Shown one piece after another: positions 24,278 through 36,513 of a DNA stretch of 64,000 nt. This DNA is from Papiliotrema nemorosa. Taxonomy: Eukaryota > Basidiomycota > Tremellomycetes > Tremellales > Rhynchogastremaceae. The position numbers were made by a program, and so were the translations under genes. The stretch spans positions 372,001-436,000 of the forward strand of contig JASKOT010000009.1 in assembly GCA_032158125.1 (NCBI GenBank), read 5' to 3'. Every line of letters starts with the position of its first letter. The first letter of the stretch is position 1. The notes under the pieces are model-generated. The model saw only the letters and a list, made by a program, of their open reading frames with translations. It was not told the DNA's origin and made no database searches.

Positions 24278-24785
24278 TCAGGTGGCAGCGGAATACACTG
24301 CGCCCGCTCGGATCTGCGCAATGTCCAGTCCTTCATCGTTCAGCACCGAGCGCAAGAAAGTGATATCTGCTCGAGCTTGTCTGAGGGCTTTAGGACCGAG
24401 TTGCGGTAGAGTGTTTTGCTAACGTCAGCATGCAGTCTGAGGCCATTGTGGGATGGAAGAGTCGAGATACGATATGCCGGAGTGTGAATGAAGAAGGCAC
24501 TCACCAAGCGAGCGAGCTTGTCCCGGAGGACAGAACGAAACTCCACCGGTGAACCGACGAGGTGTTGGTATTCCTCCGAAAGACAATAAATGTCTCTAGC
24601 GGATAATCTAGGCGTCAGCGGTGCCTACTTTTCACAACGTCATGGGAGGATGTTTGATTGCGGAGGATAGGGAGAAGTCCATGGAGTCAATCAGAGACCT
24701 TTGTGACTTACGGTGGTTCGGGAGAAGGAGATTTGTGTGGCTCGCCAGTCCACGAGGGAGGTCTGTAGATTTGCGTGACCATCAT
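24278..24785 (-). CDS. Small orphan protein, about 105 residues
   Basis: Three exons joined by consensus splice sites: the first from 24785 (MMVTQIYRPPSWTGEP), an intron with branch CTGACGCCTAG, the second with LSARDIYCLSEEYQHLVGSPVEFRSVLRDKLARL, an intron, then QNTLPQLGPKALRQARADITFLRSVLNDEGLDIAQIRAGAVYSAAT. The joined frame stays open and the two longer exons predict amphipathic helices, which favours a real gene. I recognise no family. A coiled-coil or small complex subunit is possible. It is convergent with mL40. Confidence 0.5.
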
Positions 24786-26228
24786 GGTGATAGTGATGCG
24801 CGGGAACAGTCGAAGTCGTAACGAAGGATTCGAATGTGTGTGGACAATCAGGAAGAGATGCAATCAGCAAACTGTGTTCTCGAGTTGACTCTCTAGAGGT
24901 GAGGTGAGTACGTAGATGGGTGATCAACATCTCTCTGCACTATGGCTTATATAGTCATGAAATGGGACCGCTGTACTGGCATCCAAAGAGTTTCAAAGTG
25001 CTTACGTGGTGGGTTTTAGGGTTGATGCGCTCATGCTTCGTGTGGATTCAACAGTTCAAGCTTGGCTCTCTTAGGTCAAACCTCTTGTCAGACGTGTGAG
25101 TACCTGTATCTGTAGCGTAGCGTATTAGGGGGGAGAGTGAGTTTGACCAGTGCCTCGTGGGATGTATGACGTCGAATGCAAAAGCTGCAACTAAGTCAAG
25201 TCAGTCGTCAGGTTCCTAGTTCTTCCCCAGAGACAAGATAATGTGCACTCGACCGCGGAGACTTGACAGCCCAGGGCAAGTACGGGGAGGCAAGAGAGCA
25301 GCGTCCGGAGACAAACCAGAAAAGAAGTGGGGAGTCTCTCTCCAACGCGGGGGGATGACTTGCCGGCGGTAATGCATGGCTGACCCCGACTATCCTCGAG
25401 GTAATATCGAAGTGAGGGGAAGAGGTCAGCAAGGGATAACTTAACGATCATGCGAAGAAGGAGTGGGGGCAGACGAGTCTGGAAGGGTCTGGAAAGTTTC
25501 ATAGTGGTACAGTAGGATGAAGTCATGCGTCTTCCATCCTATCCCTAGGTCGTACCTCACGCATGCATTTCCCACGCGTCGAAGACGGCTTGGGCAGAAA
25601 TGCAAAATGAGTGGTGTCGCTGCGCAACGGGCCCATAGGAGAGAAACGGTCCGGGGGGAAAGTAAAGGTGGTGCTGGTGATGGTGCTTACCTCAGACAAA
25701 AGGTCGACCGAGCTTGTTCACACTAGATCAAGACCAAAGTGCTGCTGACGTCCAATACAGGACAAGAGACGTACTTGACGTCCGTACGTATGGATGGAAA
25801 GTTGTGCACACGCTTGTTTGAACACTCCCCGTCTTATATGGCCTCGCAGACTTGCGTGCGAGGATGAACCCGCGTTGCACTATCAGGAGGATCATCCTTT
25901 GCTTTCTCCTTTGACCTTCTTTCTATGTTGCTACGCGTTTGAACCCTTCACTCGATACGTGTATCACCAGTCACCTCATGCTCTCTTTCCTTCGCTGGCT
26001 GAAGCTTTCGCAGAAGGCGCCAAAACATTCATTCGTTGGCGCAAGGATCTTTGAGCAACCTCACAAGATGTGGTGAGACTGCGCCAGCCCAGCATGGAAA
26101 AGTCTCATCAGATGACATCGCTCCTTGGCATACGTGTATGTCTTGACATTCTTTACTAATACCCTATCTTGGACGTAAAATGAGAACGAGTCAAGTGCTA
26201 TTCGATACAGATTATACCCTCTCATCGC
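24786..26228. other. Gene-free stretch of 1.4 kb
   Basis: Between the small orphan's start and the ADAM protease stop, 1443 bases carry no frame with recognisable coding character. Short open frames at 25191-25526 (-) and 25794-26054 (+) have no splice partners and random-looking composition. It is the longest gap in an otherwise compact window and could hold an unrecognised non-coding transcript or regulatory region. Confidence 0.45.
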
Positions 26229-29074
26229 CTACCTGCCCCAAGCCTCATTCCTCCCGTAGTTCTGACCATTATACAATCGTTCATCCACCCATCCTTGTCC
26301 ACCCCCTTGGTGATTTTGGTCACCTTGATTGCCATACGAGTAATAGCCCTGGTCATATCCGCCGTACCCGTTGTACCCCTGTCCACCTCCATTGCCATAA
26401 TCGTACTGATGAGTCGGCGGGGGAGGCATCACCCCGTTTCTAGGTGGCGAGCTAGTCGGGACATTCTGATACCCCGATTGACGCCTGTCGGGGGGTGGTG
26501 GATTCATGGCAGCAGTAGAGGAATCACTATGCCGTTGTGGTGGAGGAGGAGCAACAAAGCCCGTTCCAGATTGTCGCATAGATTGCCGTTGAGAAGGTTT
26601 ATTCTGTCGACGAGTGCCACAACAGCATCCTCGGAAGATGCACCGTCCAATGGCAAATAGAATGCCGAGAGCTAGGAGACCCGCAACGATCGTCACGGGG
26701 ATGGAGATTTGGAGATTTTGTCGATACCACGCTCCGGCTGTGTCTTGCCATGAACCACTCTGACAAGTTTGATTGTAACAATGCCCGCCGTATCCACAAG
26801 GCGAACCGTCGACCAGGGGCGTCTGCAAGACTACACATTGGTTCGGTATCCTTGGATCTCGACAAGCGACCACACAAGACGTGTCGTCTCGCTGACCACA
26901 TGCCCTGGTGAGGTTCATGCTAGCTCCAGCGGTCTGACACTGCTGATCAAGCGAAGTGCACCGTCCACTGGCACATTGAAGTCCATCACCACACGAAGTA
27001 CCGTCTTCAGCGGTCCGATCCGGTGGACATGTCGCATTGTTGCCTGTACATGTTTCGGCAAAGTCACATGTGGCTTGAACGGCTTGTCGACAGACTGTAC
27101 CGGCAGCGGCATATTGACACGAGTCGGTACAACAAGCCGAATTGGATGGATCGCAAACGGCTCCCGATCGGAATTTGCAAGCTGCAAGTGAGTTGAAGAT
27201 CACGAGATGCACATCAACTCACTTTGAGGATCGCAACAAGTCGAATCACCATTGCTGCCTGGATCGCATTCCTCGCCATCGTCCACAATACCGTCTGACA
27301 ATTAGCTTTCCTACAGTCTCACATTTCAGGGTACTCACTTCCACACTGTTGCAGACTGATAGTAGTCCGCTGACCAGGCGACTCGATGCAACTCGACGAG
27401 ACCAATCTCGCTCCAAGGCCAGAACAAACATTTCCGAGGGTACATTGGGAAAACGTCTCCTCCGTCTCGGAAGTGGTAGGATTCATGATGAACCGTCCGC
27501 CCGCGTTACACGATCCGGTGTTGAGGGGACAACACCCGCCAGAGAGGGAACACCCATCTGTACAATCGTGAATCGCACCGAAACTGAGGTCAGCTAGGCA
27601 AGATCGTTGATAGTTTGACTCACCCATGACCAATCTCGTGCGCTACCAAGCTCCATTCTGTCCTGGTAGCGGTTGAGATACCTGTTCCAGAGACATAAGA
27701 GCCACTTTGGAAATTGCTGGTCGTCTGACACAGCGTACCGAGCCATGCGACTCCTACTTCCGTATCCTGTGTCTATCAGCTACGAAGTCAAAGAGAGTAG
27801 GCAAGCTCACAGTGGGACAAGCACTCATCAAATGCCACAAGCCAATCCCATCATCGCCTCGGTTCCCTCGCCACTGACTGAACAGACTCAACCGCTGATC
27901 CAGTGTCAAATTGGCATCACACGACACGTCCCATTCAGTCCCTTGTTGGGATTGCGAAGGACAAGTGGTATTCTGCACGACCAGCTCGACAATTCCTAGC
28001 GAAATGTTGAATGTTGATCGGTACAAAGCCGAGACTTGATTCCATACCGTCAACACCTGTTCACGAGCTCGTTCGGTCGAGCCATACGTCTGGACATAAT
28101 TGCAGTCAAGCGCCACTCCCATGTAGACCACTTGTTGCGTTGAAGGACACCCGGCCGGGTTACCGATACTGTTTGCGTAGTTTGACGACGGTGCCATACC
28201 GCCCAGATCGTCCCGCTTGAAAATGGTGTCGAGCATGCTTTCATGGGTCATCCCTGAGCGAACAGGATGCGAGGCATTGGCGTTGAACGGCAGGTCGTCG
28301 TGATTGCACGAGGAAAAGGTGGATTGGGCAGAGTCATCGTGCCAAGCATCGGCATTCCGGAAGACGACCATATCCTCAAACTCTTCGCCAACGACATCTT
28401 TATCCGTTTTGACTCGGTCGTAGTGCTCCTTGGTCAGGACATTGTAGTGCACCCCATTGACCGTAAAGACGCCTTCGAAGATGGGATGAACGTCCATTGA
28501 ACCGGGGTGCAAAACCATTATCCGCGCATCGCCCATGACACCGTCTTTGGCCCATTCATCACGGAGACCTGTGGTTTCCTCCCAGTATAGTCGATCTTTC
28601 CAATTCGACTTGATGACCTCCCCGGTGTACAGTCTATAGTCTTGAGCGCGTAGTGGCTCGGTCACCCCAGAATCGTACCGTATCACTGCGTCGGGATGGA
28701 AAAGGTCCGGGGTGGGTTTCATGAGTAGGTGCACGGGCTGAGGGAGGAGGGAGGGTAATTCCAAAGTGAGGAAGAAAGTATCGTCATGTCGTAATGTCCT
28801 TGGATGCGGGAAAGGGCCTCGGGCATTGATGGAATGGGCGATAGAGTCGGTTTTACGGCGAGGCAGAATCTCGAGGGATCGTGCTGAAGGATGGTGTAGA
28901 CGCCTCAGAGGGGCTGGGTGCGGTGAACGGGCTACAAGTCAGCTGACACCACAAAAAGACGCTGAGCGCACCATTGACTGAGAGTACAGCTAAAGCGGCG
29001 AAGAGGAGGAGGGGAAGGGTCGACCATTGGAAGAATCTCGGAGGCGGTCTCCCATTTCGAGGTATAGACGCCAT
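26229..29074 (-). CDS. ADAM-type membrane zinc metalloprotease with disintegrin and Cys-rich region
   Basis: Type I membrane protease of the fungal ADAM (reprolysin) group. Start MASIPRNGRPPPRFFQW with a hydrophobic signal (LPLLLFAALAVLSV). A pro-domain follows, then the catalytic zinc site HEIGHGFGAIHD (HExxHxxGxxHD) assembled across an intron near 27588-27622. The next region is disintegrin-like and Cys-rich (GEECDPGSNGDSTCCD, SACCTDSCQYAAAGTVCR, CGDGLQCASGRCTS). A single transmembrane helix (ISIPVTIVAGLLALGILFAIG) and a cytosolic tail rich in Pro runs and Gly/Tyr repeats complete it. Introns are near 28934-28973, 27767-27810, 27588-27622, 27300-27340 and 27189-27226. Substrate is unknown; surface shedding or wall remodelling is the family inference. 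Confidence 0.88.
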
Positions 29075-29777
29075 AGCACGGCGGGTAGATGTAGAGGGAT
29101 GAGGAGGACGAAGAGAGGTTCAGATGAAGGTGACAAAGTCCCGCCGGTAGAGGAAGTCGATGGCGGTGTAGCTGGCGAGTGGTAGCAAGAGTCAAGGGTC
29201 GATCTGAACAAAGGATAGGAATACGTTTGTATCGCCTCGAAACCGTCGGGTGGGTAGTTCAGGTTTCAGACTGATTCGGGGTGTTCGTTGTTGATGTCGA
29301 GGTTGTAGAGCTACAGTCGTGATAGTCGTGAAGGTATAGCTACAATGGAGGAAGAGGTAGGATCGATCGATGATTGAAAGAGTAAACGAGAGGCAGTGCT
29401 GTAAAGGATTGTGTTATATGGCCGATGGGCGAAATGGAAAATGAATGTCTTGGCAGAAGTGGGATTCTGCTTGGGACGTCTACGTCAACGCCAATGGGGA
29501 TGAGGGGCAGGCTCAGGCCATGTTACTGCGCAGTAGAGATGGACGAGGATGAGGTGCAGAGGGATGTGGATAATCTCCCCCTCAAGTGAAGAGCTGCAAT
29601 ATGGAGAGCGATGGACAAAGGATGGATGGTGATGGACGGCGACGAGGACTGGATATCCAGTCAGGCAGACAATATTTTTGGACATTGACTGAACATTTGA
29701 CAATTCATCGACACCGACCGCTCATCTCCTTCTGATCCAGCACGGGAATCTAGACTGTAGAGAACCATAGTCATCGC
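29075..29777. other. Intergenic, divergent promoter region
   Basis: About 700 bases between the divergent ADAM protease and COX16 genes. No coding frame or repeat stands out. Confidence 0.5.
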
Positions 29778-30646
29778 ATGGGAGGATCGAAAGCTGGGAT
29801 CGAAACCCGAACACCTCATCGAGCCAAGTGCCCGCCCATCCGCAGCACTACCGGTCACCTAAACTTCACCGGATATTCGAGCAGGACTCACCTGCACAGT
29901 CCAGTTCCGGCATCTCGAGCAAGATTCCGCAGCTTCAATCATAACTTCAGACTCTACTCTACCTCTGCTTGGCCGACCCAAAGGCTCAACCTCGACCCCT
30001 CATCCCTGGCCATGTCTGGATTCTCCTCGAAACCTCTGAAACCTTCCCCATTCCTCACTTATATCCGTAAACACCCTTTCTTACTATTCGGACTCCCCTT
30101 TGTGGGCCTCATGGTTGGATCGAGCTTTGTGCTGGAAAATTTCACCAAGACGCGGTATGATTATCAAGCTACCAAAGTGCAGAGTATGACTTGGGAGGAG
30201 GATCGGGGGTTGAGTAAGAATAGGAAAAAAGTCGATCTGAGGGAAGAGTACTATGTGAGTGGAATTTCAGCTGAATGTTTCCTCTTGTCTCCTCTCCTCT
30301 CTTGAAATGGTGAGCGAGTCATGCTGATTGGTAGAAACTGAGTCATCCGGGTGGATCACCTATGCCCTCGGAGTCACGCTTAGACGCCGGTCCTTCAATG
30401 TCCAGCTTCTCATCCTCCCCATCAACATCGATATCCTCTCCATCATCATCATCTTCTGATACGCTGGATCCGGACGCTCAACCAAAGAAGAAGAAGAAGA
30501 AATTCTCCATGGCATATGTACCGCAAGATGACCTGGAGAATGTCAGGGCACCGAGACCTGAAGGGTTCCCAGAGTGGGGGTTACCGGCAGATGCGGGAGA
30601 AGATGCGCCTGTGAAGGGCAGGAGGAAAGAGGATCGATGGGTGTAA
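29778..30646 (+). CDS. COX16: Cytochrome c oxidase assembly factor COX16
   Basis: Inner mitochondrial membrane factor needed for cytochrome oxidase assembly. The family core is exact: TYIRKHPFLLFGLPFVGLMVGSSFVLENFTKTRYD, one transmembrane helix, then VQSMTWEEDRGLSKNRKKVDLREEYYKLS across an intron at about 30255-30333. The C-terminal half has a Ser-rich, then Lys-rich insertion before FSMAYVPQDDLENVRAPRPEGFPEWG. The conserved protein could start at 30012 (MSGFSSKPL). The frame is open from 29778 and adds 78 residues ending in an Arg/Ser/Phe-rich stretch (RARFRSFNHNFRLYSTSAWPT) that resembles a mitochondrial leader, so I list the longer form. The start is the uncertain part, not the family. Confidence 0.87.
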
Positions 30647-30837
30647 GGGTATCCATCTAGGACACAGTCGCGACGACGACGCATGGGCAGTATACATCAG
30701 GATTTGTGAGGAACCACAGGACACCATCGCATAATACGCCAACACGCACAACCTTTTCAGCATGCACGTTCACATTTTGTATGAATCTCTTGACACTCTT
30801 ATCGCTACATTCCTACCTCACCCTAGCTTTCACTAAC

Positions 30838-32266
30838 CTACTTGCCCACTTGACCCTTGACGTTCTTCAAGACTGTGTCTCCGTCCTTCCTCACTCGGTC
30901 AAACCAACCCTGCACGATCCTACTCTCTTCCCAAGACATTCTCTCACTCTCCATCTTCCCGTCCTTGACACCTCTGGCAACTTCGTCAGCCTCGTAGTGC
31001 ATCGCTCCGCCAGCGTGTTGTTTGGCCGTAAACTGTTTCTTGCCCGAGAGACCCTCGATAGTTTGGCCCTCTTTCGGCACAATGGTGTACGTCTCGGGTC
31101 TCCACGGTCGGCCTATTGATCAGGTCTGATCTTCACACGCCTGCCCGGAACTCACCATCTAGCAGAAGGTCTCCCTTTTCAGCCTTGAGCGTAAAAGTCG
31201 GCTGATCAGGCTCTGCATGATCAAGAGAAGCAGTCATCACTGCCTTTGCGAGACCCGGCCATTCGACTGTCCAGCTAGACTCGGCATCTACTCCGGTCTT
31301 CTTGTATACCCTTTGAGAGGATTCGATCCATTTGAGGTTAGATCGGTCCTTGTTGTCCGGGTGATGGTGCAAAGTGAGCATCGCCCAGACGGCAGAGTAC
31401 GGGCCGCTTTCAGTCAGCCCTTGTTCATCACATGGTGTAGTCTTACAGGTCGAGGATGGCACCTCCTCCGAGATCGGGGTTGATCATTCGGCCCTTGGGA
31501 TCGTTGTCTGCTCTCAGCTCGATCCTAGGCGACCCTTGATATACTTACTATCCGGGTCGAAATCGACCAAATTGTTGGCAATGACATGTTCCACTTTACC
31601 CAATTTACCAGAATGTACCCATTCTTGCACCTCATACGCGACAGGCTGGAATCGGGTCCATACGGCTCTTCCTGTCAGCCCAATCGATCAGAAACTCAAC
31701 GTGGTACAGCATGACTCACTCCATGAAGAAGAGCTTGTTCTCCTTGGCGATCCGTAGCAAATCCTCCAGTTCTTCCAAGTCGAAGGTCACTGGTTTCTCA
31801 CACAAAACATGCTTTCCAGCTTCTAAAGCTTGTTTGGCGGGTTTGTAATGCATAGGATGGGGAGTTCCGATATACACCGCGTCGACATTCTACCCTCAGT
31901 CCTTTGGACGATTCACCGCTTCATTGCGATGTGGACTCACCTTGTCAGCAAACACCTCTTCGTACGTTGCGTAACCCTTGACATCGTTCAAGAGACCTTG
32001 CTTTACACCCCAAGAAGAAGCATTGTCGGGTTCGTCCCCGTACGCTTTCAAATTCGAGATGAACTTTTCCGCCGATTCGACGGATCGAGAGCCGACAGCT
32101 GTGATTTTGTGTGCAACATCGGTCACGTCTCGGGTAGAAGGGTCAACCAGGAGATCCTGGATGTTAGCCGTGAATGAGAGGTGGTGAGGTGGAGACGTAC
32201 AGAGGCAAAGCTGGTTGCGATACCACCTGTAGAGATGATACCCCATCGGAGAGTGAAAGGCGACAT
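30838..32266 (-). CDS. NAD(P)-dependent oxidoreductase, dihydrodiol/D-xylose dehydrogenase-like (GFO/IDH/MocA)
   Basis: Rossmann-fold dehydrogenase of the GFO/IDH/MocA family, closest in pattern to trans-1,2-dihydrobenzene-1,2-diol dehydrogenase and D-xylose 1-dehydrogenase. The first exon reads MSPFTLRWGIISTGGIATSFAS with the GxxGG-type nucleotide loop, joined to DLLVDPSTRD. Then come KITAVGSRSVESAEKF, VDAVYIGTPHPMHY and the catalytic-lysine motif CEKPVTF, followed by LFFMEAVWTRF and LDLGPYSAVWAML. The C-terminus ends RVRKDGDTVLKNVKGQVGK. Short introns lie near 32166-32201, 31895-31941, 31672-31718, 31506-31549, 31400-31445 and 31100-31150. Substrate cannot be read from the sequence; sugar or aromatic diol oxidation is the family range. 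Confidence 0.85.
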
Positions 32267-32585
32267 GCTGCTAGACGGGGTTGTTGTCGAGCTTCTCGCA
32301 ATCTAGTAAGGATAGAAGTGAGGATCAATTCAGCACAATTAACATATGTTCGCCGGTATTACATGCATCTAGTCCAGGTGGAGGCCGTCTCTCGAAAGTG
32401 GAGGTTGTTCCGAAGTCATGACGATGTAAGGTTAATCGGACCGAGCGGTTCAAAGTCTTGCCTTTTTGCCGAATGCTCCGCCAGAGCACTCGAGCTACTC
32501 GCGCAGTCCAACTCTCTGCATGCGCAACATTACTCAAAGATCCATGTGCTCTCCGATATCCAGTCTTAATAACCGGGATGTGATC
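32267..32585. other. Intergenic
   Basis: About 320 bases upstream of the oxidoreductase and downstream of the CFEM gene. Nothing further recognised. Confidence 0.45.
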
Positions 32586-33509
32586 CTAGAGACCAGCGAC
32601 GAGACCTCCAGCGACCATGAGTGCCCCAGCGACGACCCCCTTTCCAACTCGTCCAGTTGGCATGGCAGCACCAGAGCTGGAAGCCGAAGCGGCAGCAGCG
32701 GAAGATGAAGCGGCAGCGTGAGAAGAGGACACTCCGGCCAAAGACGAAGCGATGGCTCCTCGGACAGAGGAGACGGAAGCGGCAGCGGCAGAGGTGGACG
32801 ACTTGATGGCTCCCACAGCTGAAGAGGCGGAAGCCTCGATTGCAGAGGTGACTCCGAAGAGTGAGGCCGAGATGCTGCGCGTCAGCGACATTCTGCGCAA
32901 AGAGCGGTCAATGTGACTACGACCAGTGAAGAGTGTTCGAGGATGAGGATGGTCGAACCTTGAAGCCATTGACAATGTTCATGGAGTCAAGGGAGAGCAT
33001 AACTTACTCGCTTCCATCGGTCACTTCATTGGTCGAAGAAGCACCCTCAGCATTATCAGTGGGCGTAGCGGTTGTCTGAGGATCGAAAGAAGTCGTCACC
33101 CCATTATCGGCGCACAAGGCCCCAGCAGCGTTCGAAGCAGATTGAAGGTCGTCTCCCTACAATGCATCAGCCTCCCTTCTGCTCTTCGGACATAGGATGG
33201 AGGGGGATGACACGATGAGGCGTGACGGATGGGGCATCACTCACCTGGCAGTTCTCCTGGAGACAAGTCTGGATGCTTTGAATGGTCGTAGGGTCCGAGC
33301 AGTAACAGGCCACATCGCCAGTCTGGCAGTTTCCCTGCACAGAAGCGATACAAGGTAAAGCGCAAGTGGGGACGTCGGATTGTCTCTTGAACCCAGAATG
33401 GGCCTGAGCGTCAGTCAACTTTGGCCATGTGCAGAACGGAGGAGGGGGAAAGGGGACTTACAGCTGCGAGAGCAGGGAGGAGGGTGATGAGGATGAACGA
33501 GGCTCTCAT
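32586..33509 (-). CDS. CFEM-domain GPI-anchored protein
   Basis: Secreted surface protein with a fungal CFEM domain, a family that includes heme-binding haemophores and adhesins. Start MRASFILITLLPALAA is a clean signal peptide. After an intron the domain shows eight cysteines: CALPC, GNC, ACYC, TC, NC and ALC. They are spread over exons joined near 33240 and 33160. A short Ser/Thr region follows, then an Ala/Ser-rich stalk in the last exon and a hydrophobic C-terminus (VVAGALMVAGGLVAGL) fitting a GPI signal. The aspartate required for heme binding in Csa2-type proteins may be the one in TGDVAC, but the alignment is mine. The acceptor of the last intron (about 32886-32895) is ambiguous without changing the frame. 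Confidence 0.85.
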
Positions 33510-33895
33510 ATTGGATTGGAATAAGTGCGTTGAGTTTTCGTTCACCTAGAGTAGGCGGGAGGAGAGATGTAGGAAGTGATGGGGTCTGAGGATGCCTTAT
33601 ATAGGTGTGTATGATCGGGTGCTGCGCAGTCAAAGGAGGAGTGTTTCGAGGTGGGCTCAAACATGTTTCGATTGCTCCCCATCACACGGACATGCACTCA
33701 TCACTCAACGCTTCTTCCCCAATGACGATGGAGAACACTCCAGACTCAGCCACGTCCAGACCCCTACACCACTCCGGATGCGCGATGAGAAACTAAGAGT
33801 AAACTAGACCACCGGCAGACATTTCCCCGAGCTGGTAGGGCAAGACATAGTAGTATACAACAAGCTACTCGTAGAGCAGATACAACCGTGAATAA
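33510..33895. other. Intergenic
   Basis: About 390 bases between the CFEM start and the TFB1 stop, both on the minus strand. It is presumably the CFEM promoter. No repeat or RNA gene seen. Confidence 0.45.
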
Positions 33896-36309
33896 TCAGC
33901 TTTGAGCCACATTGGCCAACCTGGTCCTTTCCCTCGCCAAAGCAACATTGACAGCTCCGAGTGTAGGTGCGAGTGCCTATATGCCAAGAAGAATCGATCA
34001 GAGGGGGAAACCTCGTTTCAGCTCAAAATAGCCCATACAATCCCCTGTACACGTCCGAACTCACCGCTTTGACTCGTTCGGCATCTTGACCTGTCAACGC
34101 TGCTGTATGCACAACCGCCTCAATCTTCTTCTCTGTCGATCGGAGGTAATTCGCCATCTTGGTGGCTTTGACGGGATCCCTTGCGTCCTTGTTCTTCGGG
34201 ACCGTATTTGGTCCGCCGCCCAACGCACCCGCGGGAAGAGGCAAAAGGGCAGCCCAGTATTGACGCAAAAACTCGGTAGCGGCGGTATGGCAAGACCTCA
34301 TCTGATCAAACAAGCTCGAGTCGAGTGGAGCTGGTATCAGCAATGGCTGAAAAGCACACTTACGGTTCACAGCATTCTCGGCGTTGGAAGCAACATGAAG
34401 ATCCTTGACGACCTGTCCAGCGACATCGGCTTGCACCTTTAGGGCAGAATATCGTTCGTGTTCTGGCGATGGATCGCCATTACTCCTGTCATCTCGAACG
34501 GGTAGAGACACTCGACCTAGAGAGGGGAGGTACGACGTGATGGAGGACATGTAAGCCGACCCGAGCTCCGATAGCTCCTGTTTGTCAACATTGGCATTAT
34601 CAGTTACACCCACCTCGTCACTCTTGAAAGGCAGGACTCCTCGTCGCGCAGCATTGTCCTCCCCATTCTTCTCCGCAGCCTCTTCTACCTCGATTGAGAT
34701 GGTTTCTGGAGCAGCAGGTCCTCGGAGATCTTCCAGGTCGATTTCGTCGTAGATGTTGACGTCCTATTATGAGTTTCCCCCACATTGTGAGCACGCACAC
34801 TTGGCAATGCCGAATTTAGATAGCCACCAGTTGAGTTCGAGTTCTGATCTCTGCGCAAGTCAGCTATTTCTTCGATCGGGGCGTCATGGCACTCACCGAG
34901 CAGCTTGTGATAGTCGAGCTGCGTTTGCGTTGAAACGACGTATCAGTGGTAGAGCGCCTCGCTCCCTACCAGCTTGCATGGTGACATCACGCTGAGTTGT
35001 CGTCTTTCGTGAGCTTGGCAAATATGAACTCCACTATGAAGCTCACGTCTCCGTGATCCTCTTCCGTAGCTGACAAATCCAAGAATCGCTCAACATTTTC
35101 CGGTTGCTTCTGTTTGGGTTGTATATCTGCAAATCAGCCGTGCCGCTTGCCCATGTGAAGCATTGTTACTCACTATCATCGGCGGATTCCAAGTACAGGT
35201 CAAAGATATCGTCCCTCTTTCTCGCGGAAACATCATTCACAGTCTTTCTCTCTGACGCTCGATGTTGTTCCCACAATGCACTTTGGAAATACCTCTGCCA
35301 AAACTCCACCTCACTGATCTACCCATGAGCTACCCTCCATCGCGGGGTCTGTGACTCACCCCTGGGACGTATTTCGCATAAGCATCCGCGACCACGGGAA
35401 ACTCTTCAAAGATTTGACTGATATCTTCCGGTCGAAGGGACATGGTTTGCGGTCCACTCTCTTCTTTGTTCTTGATCCCCTTTCCTGTCCCTCCAACACC
35501 CAGACCATTCTTGTCTTGTAATCCGAATCTATCATCTATCAATCTAGGTTGTCTTCCTGGTTTCTGAGCCTGAGCAATCTCTTCGGCCCTTATCAGTGCC
35601 TGACATCAGGACTCGCTCTCCACGAACGACGAGGGAGGTGGACTGACCTCTCTTCCTTCCCAGAATTCCCGCTCGGATATCCGTTGTGTTGGATCATCAG
35701 GCGCAACCACCAATTCGTGATGCAACGCCGCCAACGTGGGGTTCTTCCGCAACACCTTCCCTCGCAGACTGTTCAACATGGTATTCCTAGCTTTTTTGGC
35801 GGGATCGACAGGTGTCGCTCCGTCCCTTGAAGACGCGGGACTGGGAGCTGCCGTTGGATCCAATTTCCTCTTGACGCCAACTACAGCGGAAGGTGTACCA
35901 GGTGTAGAGGTCGATGCGGGTGTAGCCATACTTGGGGCGGGTGTGATTCCTTTGTTGATAGATACGAAAGGGATGAGAATATCCTGGACGACTTTACGGT
36001 CTTCCTCTCGGAGAGCTTGGTTGGGGTTTGTAAAGGTGAAATGGAGACCTCCAGCCGGGACATCGTCTTTGAATACCAACTTTAGCGATACTTTGGCAGC
36101 TCCAGCTTTACTCGCCAGCATGTCTATGATGAGCTGAGGGCAGAATCTGCAAGAGGTAGCTCACTAGTCACCCGGTTCATAGCTTGAGACTGACGGTCCA
36201 TCGTCCCTGCTTTCGTAGGATTCCAGACGATCGAGGTGGACGTGACGGACAATGTCCCGTCGACTTTCTTAAAGTCGGCCGAGAAACGATGGACTGTCTG
36301 TTCCGACAT
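33896..36309 (-). CDS. TFB1: TFIIH core subunit TFB1/p62
   Basis: Structural subunit of TFIIH, used in RNA polymerase II initiation and nucleotide excision repair. The N-terminal PH-like domain runs MSEQTVHRFSADFKKVDGTLSVTSTSIVWNPTKAG, joined across an intron to KVSLKLVFKDDVPAGGLHFTFTNP. Two BSD domains follow (ISEREFWEGRE and SEVEFWQRYFQSALW), then DIFDLYLESADDD and LPLIRRFNANAARL. Helical C-terminal blocks contain FLRQYWAALLPL. A small last exon ends NVALAREGTRLANVAQS. An upstream in-frame ATG at 36411 exists, but the PH domain of p62 starts near the MSEQ methionine, so I use 36309. Divergent from VMA9 across about 200 bases. Confidence 0.87.
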
Positions 36310-36513
36310 ACTGGGCGAGTATGCTGTTTGACGCCCGTGTATACCTGATGGCAGTGTCACAAAGAGGGAAAATACTTGGAGGACTGTGGTGAAGGGTGGT
36401 AGCTTGGACATGACGGTGTTTTGCGGAGAGCGATCACATCTCCGTCAATTCACACTTCGCACCCATCCCCCTTCACCTCTATCCTTCCGACGTTACCTCC
36501 ATCGACCGCAATC

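Noticed and set aside
25191..25526. 111-codon open frame on the minus strand as a gene
   Set aside because: No splice partners, no domain and a composition like random antisense; overlapping frames are equally open.
36310..36411. Upstream ATG of TFB1 at 36411
   Set aside because: The extra 34 residues are hydrophobic and unlike the start of the PH domain in p62; the MSEQ start at 36309 fits the family.
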